Below are positions 35,313-46,272 of a stretch of 64,000 nucleotides of DNA, in pieces. Source of the stretch: Siphonodentalium dalli (taxonomy: Eukaryota > Mollusca > Scaphopoda > Gadilida > Siphonodentaliidae); assembly GCA_032622095.1 (NCBI GenBank), contig CP136062.1:3782001-3846000 (forward strand). Reading direction: 5' to 3'. Made by a program: the position numbers and the translations under genes. Every line of letters starts with the position of its first letter. The stretch's first letter is position 1. The notes below the pieces were generated by a model. That model was not told the origin of the DNA and made no database searches. It was given only the letters and a program-made list of their open reading frames with translations.

Positions 35313-35879
35313 TTATGGGGAGCGAGATCCAATACTCCTGTTGAGATCCTTGACAGCTTTATTTAAGTTTCTGATGATGTTTGCTAGCTGTGTGTCTTGG
35401 TTTCCTATATCGGGAAGGCTTGGTATGGTGGGATACCTTCTTCGGTCTCTCTGGTCTTTCAAAGTTGCTCTTTCCACAACAGATTTGTTCCATTCAGTAA
35501 TTGAATACACTGGTGTCTCAAGAATGGTGATTTGAGCTCTGCGGTGTCGTCTAACAGTGTCAATTACTTGTTGGTATCGTTGGATTACTTCTGTGACCGT
35601 TATGGTTGGGTCTAATGATGAAAACCCGTGCCTGCCCAAACTGGTAAGGTCACATGTGCCTGTCCATAGATAGAAGTGGACAGGATGGTCAGTTGATTCC
35701 TTTACAATGTCTGCGATGTTACTGCTGAGCCAGGTGTTTATTTTGGTTGAGTTTGCCCCTGATGCTGGGTGCCAGCCGAAGGCTTTTTCGACGTTATCTT
35801 CTTTGTTGCAAACTTCTTGCAGGTAACGTACTTTGCTTGTGTGTCTTCCTTCCTTCTGGACAGACTCTCTCTCTGTGAT
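35313..35879 (-). pseudogene. CR1-like LINE ORF1 remnant, esterase (SGNH-hydrolase)-like
   Basis: The frame opens right after a stop near 35879 and closes at a TAA near 35313, about 160 bp before the first ATG of ORF2. It contains VHFYLWTGTCDLTSLG, then QRYQQVIDTVRRH, AQITILETPVYSITEWN and a C-terminal helix-like tail. The G-T-C-D stretch sits where SGNH hydrolases have their block III (G-x-N-D), followed by the expected strand. CR1-like elements are known to encode an esterase domain in ORF1. The start is missing: the first in-frame ATG is at 35639, inside the domain, so this copy is 5'-truncated or decayed. Catalytic Ser and His cannot be assigned. Confidence 0.65.
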
Positions 35880-36394
35880 TTAGGTATTTATTCAGCTTTG
35901 ATAAAGACATAGGAAATTTATTCACGTACAGTTTGGTTATAACTTAATATAAGACTAGTTTGGGTCCGTGCCAGCTCTGGTTTAAGTTTCCAGCGTCGTA
36001 TTTAAGCAACACACTAGTATATTATCACATTTAGAGGAATCACTGAACTAAATAGCGCAGTGTTAACGTTTCGACCGAATTCTTTGAATTTAAGCCTACA
36101 GGCTATTCCATTGATGTTTACCCAGCTAGATTGACACCAGTTGATCACAAAAGTGCAAGAAAAATCAATGGTCATGCATTTACTTTTTTTAATAAATCCA
36201 CACTGAATTGTGTTGAAATTGTACGACAGGGCTATCCCACAGATTTATTTTGACTGGGAAAAAGCAAGAACTACAGCAGCTAGATAAATCAATTTCTCAC
36301 TCACAAAAAATCCATTCCCACATTAATTCACCAATTTAAATTATTCAGATATGATGTACAAATCAAATAAACACAATGTCCACCTTTAATAATA
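35880..36394. other. Intergenic, nothing recognised
   Basis: Begins with a short CT run at the 5' break of the LINE; otherwise AT-rich and featureless. Confidence 0.4.
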
Positions 36395-37212
36395 AGGCCA
36401 AAACAAAATGAATGCGTGTTTCCCGTAACCCGATCCAAGTTCATTTTATTTGTTTAAAATAAAAAAATAAAATCTATAAACCGACCGACCACACTGATAT
36501 TAACCAAACTATTTATGCGTGGTTCCATTTTATCTGATTCACCTCGCGAGATAAATGATATCTTTGATATATTTATATATTTTTCGCAAAGCCACATCGT
36601 CACTCTTCAAACAGTTCTAGTCAAATTACGACCGGACTCAATACCAGAAGAGTACAGGTTATCGTTCCTCTTCGCTGACCGGAAGCACGTGTTTGTGTTG
36701 ATATCGAGTACCGGTATTGTTGAGTGTATTTGAGCAAAAAAGTTGTAACCGGCTGTTACTTATAAGACATGCGCAGTAGGAAGCTACAGCGGCCAGGGAA
36801 ATGAATGGCGACTATCACTAAAGTAAACATTGTACCCCGACTCTGATAGGAGAATTTCTCATCGTGGAGATATTTTTTTTTTTAAACTGCTCCCTGGGGA
36901 CACATACATTGTAATTGTCATTCCCATTTTGTTGGCATCAAACTAGATATTTTATATCTATGATATATTTCCTGTTTGGTGGATAATTAAACTTATTATC
37001 GTAAAAATATATATAATTATATCTTGTTTGCATATATCGGTTTTATCACCAATTTGACGGTTGATCGGGTCATTGTATGGTGTTTGATTGTGGTTAGGCG
37101 TGGCCCACACGAGACCATAACAAAATAAAATAAAATAATATGAAAAGCCTACCGCCCGCCCCTATTATTTGGGGCATGTTACGGGAAACACACATTCATT
37201 TTGTTTTGGCCT
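36395..37212. mobile_element. TIR element B (GGCCAAAAC family), complete 818 bp
   Basis: Termini AGGCCAAAACAAAATGAATG and its near-exact complement. Subterminal GTGTTTCCCGTAACCCG is mirrored by TACGGGAAACAC. The interior matches element A in inverse orientation, including CACCTCGCGAGATAAATG and TTGGCATCAAACTAG. This is the uninterrupted form of the family. Non-coding. Confidence 0.82.
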
Positions 37213-37451
37213 AACGTTTCATATGTATTAGGTGAAGGTCACTCTTCAGTTATCTTCACCTTTAGGTTTCCCGGTGTACTCGCTCCCCGACTTCGGAACA
37301 CATTCAGCTCCCTGATGCCTAGAGATATATACAAGTTTCGCATTGTAGTTTCTCTTTGTAAAACAGATTTGTCAATCTCACACGACTTCCCTATCAGTAA
37401 ATCTTTGGCTAAAAATTGTTAGAGTGTACTGCCAATCCGCTGTCTTATCTA

Positions 37452-37862
37452 CCCTGCTGGACAAAACAAGTGTCCATTGGCACCGCAGTGTATTTGCCGT
37501 TTGGCTGCAGTGTCAGAGTTTGTAAATTCTGCAGTTGAGTACCGCGGCCGAGCGGCAAGTACACCACGGCCGAACGACAAGTACACATGTACACCGTGGC
37601 CGAAAAGCAACTACATGTACAACAGGGCCGGATGGCATGTACACCATGGTTAGATTTCTGGTTTGTAGTGTTTTTTTTTCAGTTTAATGAATGTACATGT
37701 ACACCGCGGCAACTACATTTACACCATGGCCGAATGGCAAATTCACCGCGGCCCAACTGTAGTTAGCCATTGGAGCCGCGGTGTACATGTAGTTGCATTT
37801 CGGCTGCGGTGGCAATGCTAACCGCAACGTGTTTAAGTGGACACTTGTTTTGCCTAGCAGGG
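37452..37862. mobile_element. TA-flanked TIR element D1 with CGGCCGAA minisatellite (411 bp)
   Basis: Ends CCCTGCTGGACAAAACAAG and CTTGTTTTGCCTAGCAGGG, with TA on both outer sides, suggesting a Tc1/mariner-type insertion. The interior is built from ~20-25 bp units around CGGCCGAACGGCAAGTACACC-like words in both orientations. Related copies lie at 47837-48199 and 57735-58705. Confidence 0.8.
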
Positions 37863-37945
37863 TACATGTATGTACCAACCTTGCCAGGTTTATTAAAAAA
37901 ACTCAAAATAGTGTGTGACGACAAGGAAGTTTCAATTCTATTTAA

Positions 37946-38416
37946 AGGTACTCAGTCTGATTCGATAGTCCCCATATCATTAGATTCGAACAACATTTTG
38001 TTTAAATATGCTTCAGTCAGAATCTATTAAGGGGAAGGTCAAGTGAACAATCTTGATAGGGGATTTCCATGCAAATCTCTTTAACAGAAGTTACGTAGTT
38101 GCATACATGAATACATGTAATTCTGACTGATTTGGTGTGGTAATTAAAACAAAGGATTGTCAAATATCAGATACACAAAAGCCACTTGACTTTAGAGTTA
38201 TCCATCTTCATACGCAATTTGATCCGAGAACTTCTTCTCGTTTACTTTTTGCCATGCCACTAAAAAGTACCGGTGGTGAAAAATAATGGATTGCCAAAAT
38301 TTTTTATCTGATCACTCTGAGCTTTGATGGGTGGGTTCCTCGACTCAAATGAAATATTTGTTTCCCCAAAGCCAAAGAAATAGTAATTTGCGAGCGTTAA
38401 TTCGGATTATATATCT
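37946..38416. mobile_element. TTAA-flanked TIR element L2 (471 bp, decayed)
   Basis: Starts AGGTACTCAGTCTGATTCG after TTAA; the right end, ATTCGGATTATATATCT, precedes TTAA. The interior GAGCTTTGATGGGTG and TTCCTCGACTC words match the better-preserved copy at 52988-53457. A TTAA target points to piggyBac- or Kolobok-type mobilisation. Confidence 0.72.
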
Positions 38417-38745
38417 TTAAATAGGATAATCGCATTAGAGCTGAAATGAGGGAATGAATAAATAAATGAATGTATACAAAGTGAAATAAAACATTGCTTT
38501 TTGTTTGAGAATATTGCCATTTGATTGAAAGAATTATAGATTTCTGAAAAATGGATGAATATATACCGGTATCAGGAATAATATTTTGTTTATTAGTCTC
38601 ACTAATCGTTCTCAGTGTTTCTTAAATCAGCGACTTCATCACATGTACTGTCATTTCATGTTCATGTACAGAGAAAATTACTGTTCAAACTTACGAAAGT
38701 TGTAGGTGATTTCATTTATCAGGTCTTTACTGTATGTTACATATA

Positions 38746-38852
38746 CAGTAATGCCATAATTAATTGACTCCATAACCACAGCATAATTATGGGTAAATTT
38801 TCAGTATTTAGTCGGAAAGCTCTCGTCGAGTCGATTAATTAGGGCATTACTG
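38746..38852. mobile_element. CAGTAATG MITE, single copy (107 bp)
   Basis: A TA-flanked inverted repeat beginning CAGTAATGCCATAATTAAT and ending AATTAGGGCATTACTG. Same family as the tandem copies at 51.6-52.1 kb. Ends and TA target fit Tc1/mariner-type MITEs. Confidence 0.8.
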
Positions 38853-38894
38853 TACATGTACATGTATACTTATTACAGTGTTTTTTTTCCTATT

Positions 38895-39015
38895 TTTCCA
38901 GATTTTTCAGAGATGCTTCAGATCTACCGGTACATCCTGTTCATCACATGCACTATCTATCAGAAGTTCAATTCTGTGATCTGAGATCTCACATGTACTG
39001 GTTTCTGAATAAATT
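38895..39015 (-). repeat. Dispersed repeat matching bases 1-115
   Basis: Reverse-complemented, it shares TTCAGAAACCAGTA, AGATCACAGA, TTGAACTTCTGATAG and AACAGGATGTA with the left edge of the window. Confidence 0.7.
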
Positions 39016-40285
39016 AGCAAATGTTGTCTGACAACTTCCTTGAACAGGTGTAAAATTCACATTCACAAGCAGTGATTAAATGGAACTGTAAAGCCAATAT
39101 GTTTTGTGTGACCCTGCGAGCTCGCATGATGGAAATACAATATCTACAACAAGGACCAATGATTTTCAAGAATTTGCATCTTATAACGAACCAAAAACGC
39201 TTTGGGTCGTATATAGGCTATATCTGATTTTGTGACGTCACCAATTTTTAAGTAATACGACCCTTGAATTTTGAATTTTGGATAGCACGAATGTAGGACA
39301 TAGGATCGGTGGGCCTAAAGCATTATTGTCGTAAAATGCTGTCAAGATGCCAACACAAATCAGTCGATCTGCAACATTCTCCTACATGTATTTCTATAAA
39401 CGACGATTAAACGTCATACAATCATTGATGTACTTTGTTATTTACAAGGGCAAGGAGCCAGTTTATAATGTATTTCCAACAGGTCTATACACTCTATTTG
39501 ATTATAATTGGAAACAAATCAAACTAAAGCGCAAGAGTTAAAACAAAGCGTGAATTAAATTGCATGAAAAAGTTTTGTTTACAAATTAAAAAAAAATATT
39601 AAAAATATTTGCCCAGAAAATGAATTCCAGCCGCATGAATGCACATGTAGAGACTATTTTCAATTTTCTATCGGTATTTTCGCCTGAAAGATTGATGCAT
39701 TATTCACAAAGTTCAAACCGAAACTATAAGATTCGATTGAATGCTTCAGCCAGATTTTTATCGATACTAGTACCAAAGTAAATAATAAAATTGGAAGATA
39801 ACAAGATATAGTTCCAAACGTATTAACCATTTAAACCCATACTATTCTGTGATTGTGTGAAACAAACTATTTATGTAGTTATAAGTATTGAAAATATTAT
39901 GTATTTCTGCCAACAACGGCTGAACGAGCGAAGAGATATAAGTTTGTGCTATGAATTAGTACGCAATCACAAAAAGAAAAAAGTCCTGCCACAATTTCGC
40001 GAACAAGGTCAGTGCTGGTGATTGTCGTTAACACAACAACTGAGATAAACTGAGCAGGTAAGCTATATGTGCATATTTGTGAACTCAATTCTTCTAAGCA
40101 TATGTAGGCCTACATGTAGATACTTTTAGCGTGATGACAGGCAAAAATGAAAACACAAAAATTGCATTCCGAAAATTCGATGCACCATGTGGTAATTGGT
40201 ATGTCAATGTGAATGTCATTCTGACTCTGAGCACAGCATCAAATTTCTACATGGTGATCAACAACCATTGATTGGTGTCAACATA
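39016..40285. other. Intergenic, no repeat or gene recognised
   Basis: One of the longer stretches without internal homologues. A 64-codon frame at 39347-39541 has no recognised domain and no splice or start context. Confidence 0.4.
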
Positions 40286-40365
40286 GAGTAGAGACCTGCG
40301 AATATTCAAGATTCAATTCGATGTCAATATCGGGGACCTGTTTCGACGTCGACACCACATATTTT
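40286..40365. mobile_element. hAT-like terminus fragment (GACCTGCGAATATTC)
   Basis: AGAGACCTGCGAATATTC followed by GATTCAATTCGATGTCAATATCGG closely matches the complement of 58770-58860. It looks like one end of an element with alternating CGAT/ATCG words near its terminus. No opposite end was found. Confidence 0.45.
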
Positions 40366-40835
40366 CAAATCGGTGTTACTTTGGTGTAACCTTGTTTTTT
40401 GCGTTAGATAACATATGGCAAATGACCTAAGATCACAAAAATTGGAACACAAGGTTGCCAAGTTAGAAAACGTAGGTCATTTTGAATGTATGCCGTTCAA
40501 AATAGACATGCATTATGCAAAGTAGGCACTTCGATCGCAACCTGTGGCGGTAATTAATCGCCGCATATATTTGTAATCTGTATCGACACTGTATAAATTG
40601 TCTACACGGTGCGTGATCGCTAGATGCAGAACGCAATTGATTACCTTATGTTTAGATCATGTCATGAATAAATGTTATCGACCGTAGAGATCATATATTC
40701 CACCAGTACAAAACCCGGGAACTTTTGTAAGTTTTGACAGGGAACATTTTAAAGTCAAAATATAACGCGGGGAATGTACTTCTTTGTTCATACCTGTTGC
40801 TTAATGATTTATTCATCGGAACGTGAAGATCCCAG

Positions 40836-40843
40836 CTCGAGAT
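40836..40843. repeat. 8-bp target duplication, left (CTCGAGAT)
   Basis: Identical to 42302-42309. Confidence 0.88.
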
Positions 40844-41083
40844 TAGGCCTGTAACGATACGCTTGGTCACGATACGTATCGCGATACGGGGCAAACGATA
40901 CGATGCGTGTCACAATACGCAAAATTTTATCCCACGAGTAAATAGCTATTCAACACTCCAAATTTGCTCAACACTCACGTTGAGTTTTAATGATAGTTTT
41001 TTCTAATATTACTGTGGAGTTTCATAATTGTTTAGTTCTACCGGTTTGTGTATGTAGTAATGTAGTATGCTCGTACAATACCA

Positions 41084-41090
41084 GTACAAC
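41084..41090. repeat. 7-bp direct repeat flanking nested element G (left)
   Basis: GTACAAC, repeated at 41639-41645. Confidence 0.65.
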
Positions 41091-41638
41091 CAGGGGGGGG
41101 GGTGAAAAAAAAATTCCGGCACGTATGCCGGGGTGGGTGGGTGGTCAAAGCCACCAACAAGCAATTTTTTCCGCAACTAAAAACAAAAATTCCTGCTTAT
41201 TTTTTAGTGTTTTGGCAATGAGTTGGGCTTCAAACCCACTTTGAATGAGAGAAATAATGTAATTCTAACTGTAAACTGACTGCAGGCAGTTATCGTATTG
41301 TATTTTGTTGCAAATTTTAAAATCCAAGATGGCCACTGGCAGCCATGTTTTTTTGGCCGAATGACCTCAAAATGACTCATTCCTATTTACATGTCCATGT
41401 TAACATCCATGATAAATAGTATGCACAGAAATTCATATACAGCTGTTTACAGTGAATTTCCCCCCGCAAATCTCTGTTTTAGTGTTAAAAGGGGGGGTGG
41501 GTGTCAAAAAATGGTCGGAAAAAACTGCCGAAAACGGAAAAAAAATTGGCGGTGGGGGTGGGTGGGTACAAAAAATGATCGAAAGGGAAAAAATGCCATA
41601 CGTGCCTGAAATTTTTGTCCGACCCCCCCCCCCCCCTG
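41091..41638. mobile_element. Nested element G with CAGGGGGG termini (548 bp)
   Basis: Starts CAGGGGGGGG and ends CCCCCCCTG inside element F. Both subtermini carry CACGTATG(C/G)C in opposite orientation. It is flanked by GTACAAC on both sides. CAG-initial termini suggest a hAT-like element, though hAT duplications are normally 8 bp. G- and C-homopolymers give long spurious Pro/Gly frames; none is a gene. Confidence 0.65.
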
Positions 41639-41708
41639 GTACAACATGACATATTGATACTGAAGTCGGTAAAAGAGTTGAAAAGTTTCTCACTCATCTG
41701 TTTATATA

Positions 41709-41921
41709 TCACATAATCACAACAGCTGGCTGGGAATGATGTCGTTTCAAATGGTGCGACATGTTGGTCGTGACACCAGTCTTGTAAGAGGTTGCCGTCG
41801 AACATAATTTGCAGATCTTTATAATTCTGTCTGTCTTAATGCATGGCTTTCCATCCTCTTCAACTGTGTACGGATTGACAAGTTTTAAGCTTTCTTGAGC
41901 AGACATCTTTCCACGGCCCAC
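41709..41921 (-). pseudogene. hAT transposase N-terminal BED-finger remnant
   Basis: The 70-codon frame contains KICKLC (C37, C40), then TTNMSHHLKRHH (H57, H62). This spacing and the TTN-x-x-x-HL-x-x-x-H signature define BED zinc fingers, the DNA-binding domain at the N terminus of hAT transposases. Full transposases run to roughly 600-700 residues with a C-terminal dimerisation domain; nothing of the catalytic part remains. The frame lies between nested element G and the right end of element F, reading inward, as expected for a transposase reduced by internal deletion. Confidence 0.82.
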
Positions 41922-42387
41922 GTGTTGTTGTTTTGCGCAGACGATATATCCAATATACTATTATTGATTTTTTCATCAAATTAAACCAATAGGAGCATGG
42001 CTTACAGTCTGAGTCTAGGTTACGGAGGTCAGTCATTTCACTTCCGCCAACGTTTGTGTCAAAGGTCAAAGTGCGAGCTCAAGGAAACAAACAAAATTTA
42101 CAGATTTCCTTCCGATAACAAGTAGTAAGCATTCACAGCTTACGGAAACGAACGAGGGGACCCGATTGACTTCGTATGGTAACTGCATAATATGGAAGCG
42201 GAACTGTATCATAGTGTATCGAAATTACAAATGAATCACATATAGAATCGTGAATGACGAATCGCGATGAATCGAAATCGCGATAAATCGTTACAGGCCT
42301 ACTCGAGATTACATTATTTACGTGACTTTTGAGACCCGATTCCATGATCAATATTTATTTTATTCCCTGTCGCCAAATTCAGGACGT

Positions 42388-42446
42388 AAGCGACCGCACC
42401 CGGAAGCAGTTCTGATTGGTCGACTTCATGACCGAAAGTGAAAGTA
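42388..42446. promoter_or_regulatory. ETS, CCAAT and ISRE-like motif cluster
   Basis: CACCCGGAAGCAG (ETS-like), CTGATTGGTC (inverted CCAAT box) and GAAAGTGAAAGT (interferon-response-like, 42434-42445) fall within 60 bp just outside hAT element F. The motifs are clear, but there is no attached gene, so a regulatory role is speculation. Confidence 0.2.
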
Positions 42447-42484
42447 TAACTGAATTAAATACAACAGGTGATTTTTTGGGCTGA

Positions 42485-42690
42485 CTTATGGAAAGTTGGT
42501 AGCCGAGAGGTAGCACACTGGTCGTTCATGCCAGCGGACCTGGGATCACAACCTGGTCAGAGTATTCTGATAAAAAAATCAGAAATCGGCCAGGTACCAA
42601 GTTCGGTATCTGCAAATTACAGACTTCCCCCATTACAACATTTGTCCTGGTATATTGTCATGGGTGCATCTGTCCACAGATACACATGGA
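42485..42690 (+). mobile_element. tRNA-derived SINE candidate
   Basis: GGTAGCCGAGAGGTAGCACA resembles a polymerase III A box in context, and GACCTGGGATCACAACC sits ~41 bp downstream where a B box would lie, though degenerate. A ~120 bp tail ending in a small hairpin (TCTGTCCACAGATAC) follows, directly against the Pearl-like element. It could instead be a decayed tRNA pseudogene. Confidence 0.45.
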
Positions 42691-44030
42691 CTTTTTAGCT
42701 CACCTGAGACGAAGTCTCCGGTGGAGCTATAGTCATCACTCCTCGTCCGTCCGTCCGTCGAGCCGTCCATCCGTCCGTCAACAATTCTTTGAACATCTTC
42801 TTCTGAAGTTCCATTGGACCGAATTGGTTCATATTTGGTGTGGATGTTCCCTAGGTGACTCATTCAGATTTGTTCAAATGAGGTCACTGGGTCAAATAGT
42901 TGCGAAACCAGGGCCATAACTCTATTCATCCATAGTAATTCTTACAACAACTTCTGGTCCATAACCATTGTGCCGATTTAGCTAATATTTGGTATGGAGG
43001 GTGACTGGTGTTCAGATTTGTTCAAATGAGGTCACCCGGTCAATTCATTGAGAAACCAGGGCCATAACTCATAGTAATTCTTACAATGACTTTTTCTAAA
43101 AAATATTGGGCCGATTTAACTTATATTTGGTACTGAGGGACCTTGGGTGACTGGGAATCAGATTTGTTCAAATTGGGTCACTGGGTCAAATAGGGGCAGA
43201 GCCAGGGACATAACTCTTAACAAAATTACATTTTTGCATTTTGATCAGATTTGGTGTGGATGTTCCCTAGGTGACTGTCATTCAGATTTGTTCAAATGAG
43301 GTCAGTGTGTCAAATAGTTGCGAAACCAGGGCCATAACTATATTCCTCCTTGGTAATTCTTATAACGACTTCTTGTCTAGAACCATTATGCCGGTTTAGT
43401 TTATATTTGGTACGGGGGGTCATTGAATGACTGGGGTTCAGATTTGTTCAAATGGGGTCGCTGGGTCAAATAGGGGTGGAGCCAGGGCCATAATTCCAAA
43501 CAAAATAATAAAAAATTCAGGAACTCCTTGATCAATTTAACATACACAAACAAATATCACCCTCCCCCACATGACCCAGAACCTCACCCTGCCCCCAACC
43601 AACAGCATTCCACCCTATCTCATCTCCTAACTTACAGGATCTCTCCCACCAGCAGATTAAGTCAATTGTATTAACCTGAATTTAGTGTGTCTGGTATTTG
43701 CAGAATGAGGTCCCCTGAGGGTGAATTTAGTTATGCTACCCTGCACAGCAGTCTAGCATCACCAAATACACTAGCCTTATGCCTCATCTTCTGGGAAGTA
43801 TATAGGCACTTAAGTTGACATTTTTACCTACTTTTTCCCTTCTGTTTAGTTTCTATATCCCCTAATTTGTGAATATAAAATGCATAATTGAGGTGCCCAA
43901 TGGGTGCACATCACCAATTTTAACTGGAGAATCTTTCAAGATATGTTTATAAACATTCCTTGCAGATCTGCTAGAAGTCATTAATTCCCAATCTATCATG
44001 TATTGTTCATATTAGGACTAATGTCATTTG

Positions 44031-44117
44031 CAGAATGAGGCTCCCAGAGGGTGAATTTAGTGATCCCACACAGCGGCCTAGCATCACCAAATTCACCCTC
44101 TGGAGACCTCATTCTGC
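44031..44117. repeat. 90-bp hairpin repeat
   Basis: CAGAATGAGGCTCCC is mirrored by GGAGACCTCATTCTG, with GGGTGAATTT / AAATTCACCC pairing inside. Confidence 0.75.
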
Positions 44118-44317
44118 TTAGGCCTCATCTTCTGGGAAGTATCTATAGTATCAAATTAACATTGTTGTTAGTTACATTTCCCTTCTAGGAAGTTTCTATA
44201 TCCCCTAATTTGCAGAAGATAAATTCATAATTAAGGTGCCCAATGGGTGAACATCACCAAGTTCAACTGGGGAACTTCAATCTTATCCTAGGTCTGCCAT
44301 AGCAGTTGGGGGCCTTA

Positions 44318-44410
44318 GCAGAATGAGGTCCCCAGAGGGTGAATTTAGTGATGCTAGCCCACTGTGCGGGATAGCGTCACTAAATTCACCCTCTGCGGAC
44401 CTCATTCTGC
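44318..44410. repeat. 90-bp hairpin repeat (best preserved)
   Basis: GCAGAATGAGGTCCCCAGAG is answered by CGGACCTCATTCTGC. GGTGAATTTAGTGATGCTAG pairs with AGCGTCACTAAATTCACC. Nearly the whole unit folds on itself. Confidence 0.85.
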
Positions 44411-44776
44411 AAATGACAGACACACTATCACACTATTTCAAGGCGTGATTGTATAATACATTGTGTTGCTTGAGGCCAGACATGCACAATGTAGGAACAG
44501 ACATGCTTTTAGTGATGCTATCCCACACAGCGGGCTAGCATCACCAAATTTACCATCTGGAGACCTCATTCTGCTTAGGCCTCATCTTCTGGGAAGTGTC
44601 AATAGTATCAAATTTACATTGTTGTTAGTTAAATTTCCGTTCTAGGAAGTTTCTATATATCCTAATTTGCAGAAGATAAAATTCACAATTGAGGTGCCCA
44701 ATGGGTGAACATCACCAACTTCAACTGGGGAACTTCAATCTTATTCTAGGTCTTCCATAGCAGTTGAGGGCCTTAT

Positions 44777-44868
44777 CAGAATGAGGTCCCCATAGGGTGA
44801 ACTTAGTGATGCTAGCCTGCTGTGCGGGATAGCATCACTAAATTCACCCTCTGGGGACCTTATTCTGC
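44777..44868. repeat. 90-bp hairpin repeat
   Basis: CAGAATGAGGTCCCCATAG pairs with GGGGACCTTATTCTG. It lies ~458 bp from the previous hairpin, in the next large repeat unit. Confidence 0.8.
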
Positions 44869-46272
44869 AAATGACAGACACACTATCACACTATTTCAAG
44901 GCTTGATTGTATAATACATTGTGTTGCTTGAGGCCAGGCATGCACAATGTAGGAACAGACACGCTTTTGGTGATGCTACCCCACACAGCGGGCTAGCATC
45001 ACCAAATTCACCACCCTCTGGAGATCTCATTCTGCTTAGGCCTCATCTTCTGGGAAGTATCTATAGTATCAAATTTACATTGTTATTAGTTAAATTTCCC
45101 TTCTAGGAAGTTTCTATATCCCCTAATTTGCAGAAGATAAAATTCATAAATGAGGTGCCCACTGGGTGAATATCACCAACTTCAACTGGGGAACTTAAAT
45201 CTTATCCTTATCAGATTTGTGAAAATGGGATCACAAAGTCAAATAAGGGCAGAGCCAGAGACTTAACTATTTCACTACATAGTAATTCTTAAAATATGTT
45301 TGCAAGAACTAGTTGGCTTATATAGCATGGAATGTTCTTCCTTGACTGCAATTCAGATTTTTTTAAATGGGGTCACCCTCTTAATATGCTTCCTTCACAA
45401 GGACTATCAGGTCTATTTTACTGATATTTATGATATGTATGAAGGGTTCTTTGGTGTCTGGGATTCAAATTTATTCAGATGTGGTCACCAGGTGAAATAG
45501 GGTGGGACCTTAAAATGTCTTCTCAAGAGAGTTTGGACTATTTAGCTTACATATAATATGGAAGAATCAGGAGGATCCTTTAGTGACTGAGATTCAGATT
45601 TGTTAAAATGAGGTCAACCTGTCAAGAAATGGCAGGCTATGGGGAGTTAACACTTTTGTGTCTAATAAAATCATTGAAATACCAAATTCATTAAAACATC
45701 TACCATGGAACCACCTGACTGATTGGTCTGACATACTAGTACATGTATTGTGTTTTGGGTCCATGGATAATTGGGCTTCAAACATGTCTAAATGGTTTTA
45801 GAAAAAAGGCGCTTGTGAGATTGGAAATTTCCAACAATTGAGAAAGTTTGAGGTGTCGGTGGTGAAATTCCAACCTAAGACTTGGGAGTCTGGAGCCCGG
45901 TCAGGAGGGGACTTGTTGAGCTGGAGGAGGGGGTGATCAGTAGTGTACAGTTGGCAATGTCAAGGTGGATTTTTACCAATCTACATACTTGAAGTCTCTT
46001 TAGCCACATATCCTGTTTAAATCTACTTCTTTTAAAGTGATTATGAAAAGTGCTGACTGTTTTGGTCTCCAGAGTGGCAGAGTCCCAGTCTTATCAGTCT
46101 TTGAAGTCTGGTGGGCGACCCCACAGTCATTGACTGTCTTGTTTTTACAGTGACAACCGCCTCTCCCAAGCCCACCCACCATGAGTTTATAATGTTTTAC
46201 AACTTTTGTGGAGTTTGTGTCTTTGTGGTGTAACTCTTTAAACATGGCCGTTATTTCGTAAAAGTGATATTT

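Larger units (their letters stand above)
31350..35880 (-). mobile_element. CR1-like LINE with esterase-like ORF1, 2A-like peptide and PHD finger
   Basis: On the reverse strand the order is: ORF1-like remnant with an esterase-type block, a hydrophobic segment ending in a 2A-like motif, PHD finger, APE endonuclease, reverse transcriptase, C-terminal region, then a short 3' tail with repeated ATACAG units at about 31353-31378. PHD and esterase domains are documented in CR1-like LINEs. ORF2 is broken by a frameshift near 33585 and another at an 8-base T run (31997-32004). A catalytic Asp of the RT is lost. The copy is inactive. Confidence 0.9.
40844..42301. mobile_element. hAT element F, internally deleted (1,458 bp)
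   Basis: Left end TAGGCCTGTAACGATACG, right end CGTTACAGGCCTA after complementing AT-rich CGAT/ATCG subterminal repeats, and an exact 8-bp duplication CTCGAGAT. These are hAT hallmarks. It retains one piece of transposase, a BED-finger N-terminus on the reverse strand, and contains a second nested element. It cannot be autonomous. Confidence 0.92.
42692..46145. mobile_element. Pearl-like element K, copy 2 (~3.45 kb)
   Basis: It begins TTTTTAGCTCACCTGAGAC with an imperfect hairpin, then a (GTCC)n run at about 42745-42778. At least five diverged ~165-190 bp units to about 43550 share TTCAGATTTGTTCAAATGAGGTCA and AAACCAGGGCCATAAC. The next block has three ~458 bp repeats (about 44020, 44480 and 44938), each with 90-bp hairpins. 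The 3' part matches element A's insert through GGAAATTTCCAACAATTGAG and TGACTGTCTTGTTT. No protein is encoded. Confidence 0.78.

Noticed and set aside
41433-41805. Proline/glycine-rich frames on both strands
   Set aside because: They arise from G and C homopolymers at the ends and interior of nested element G.
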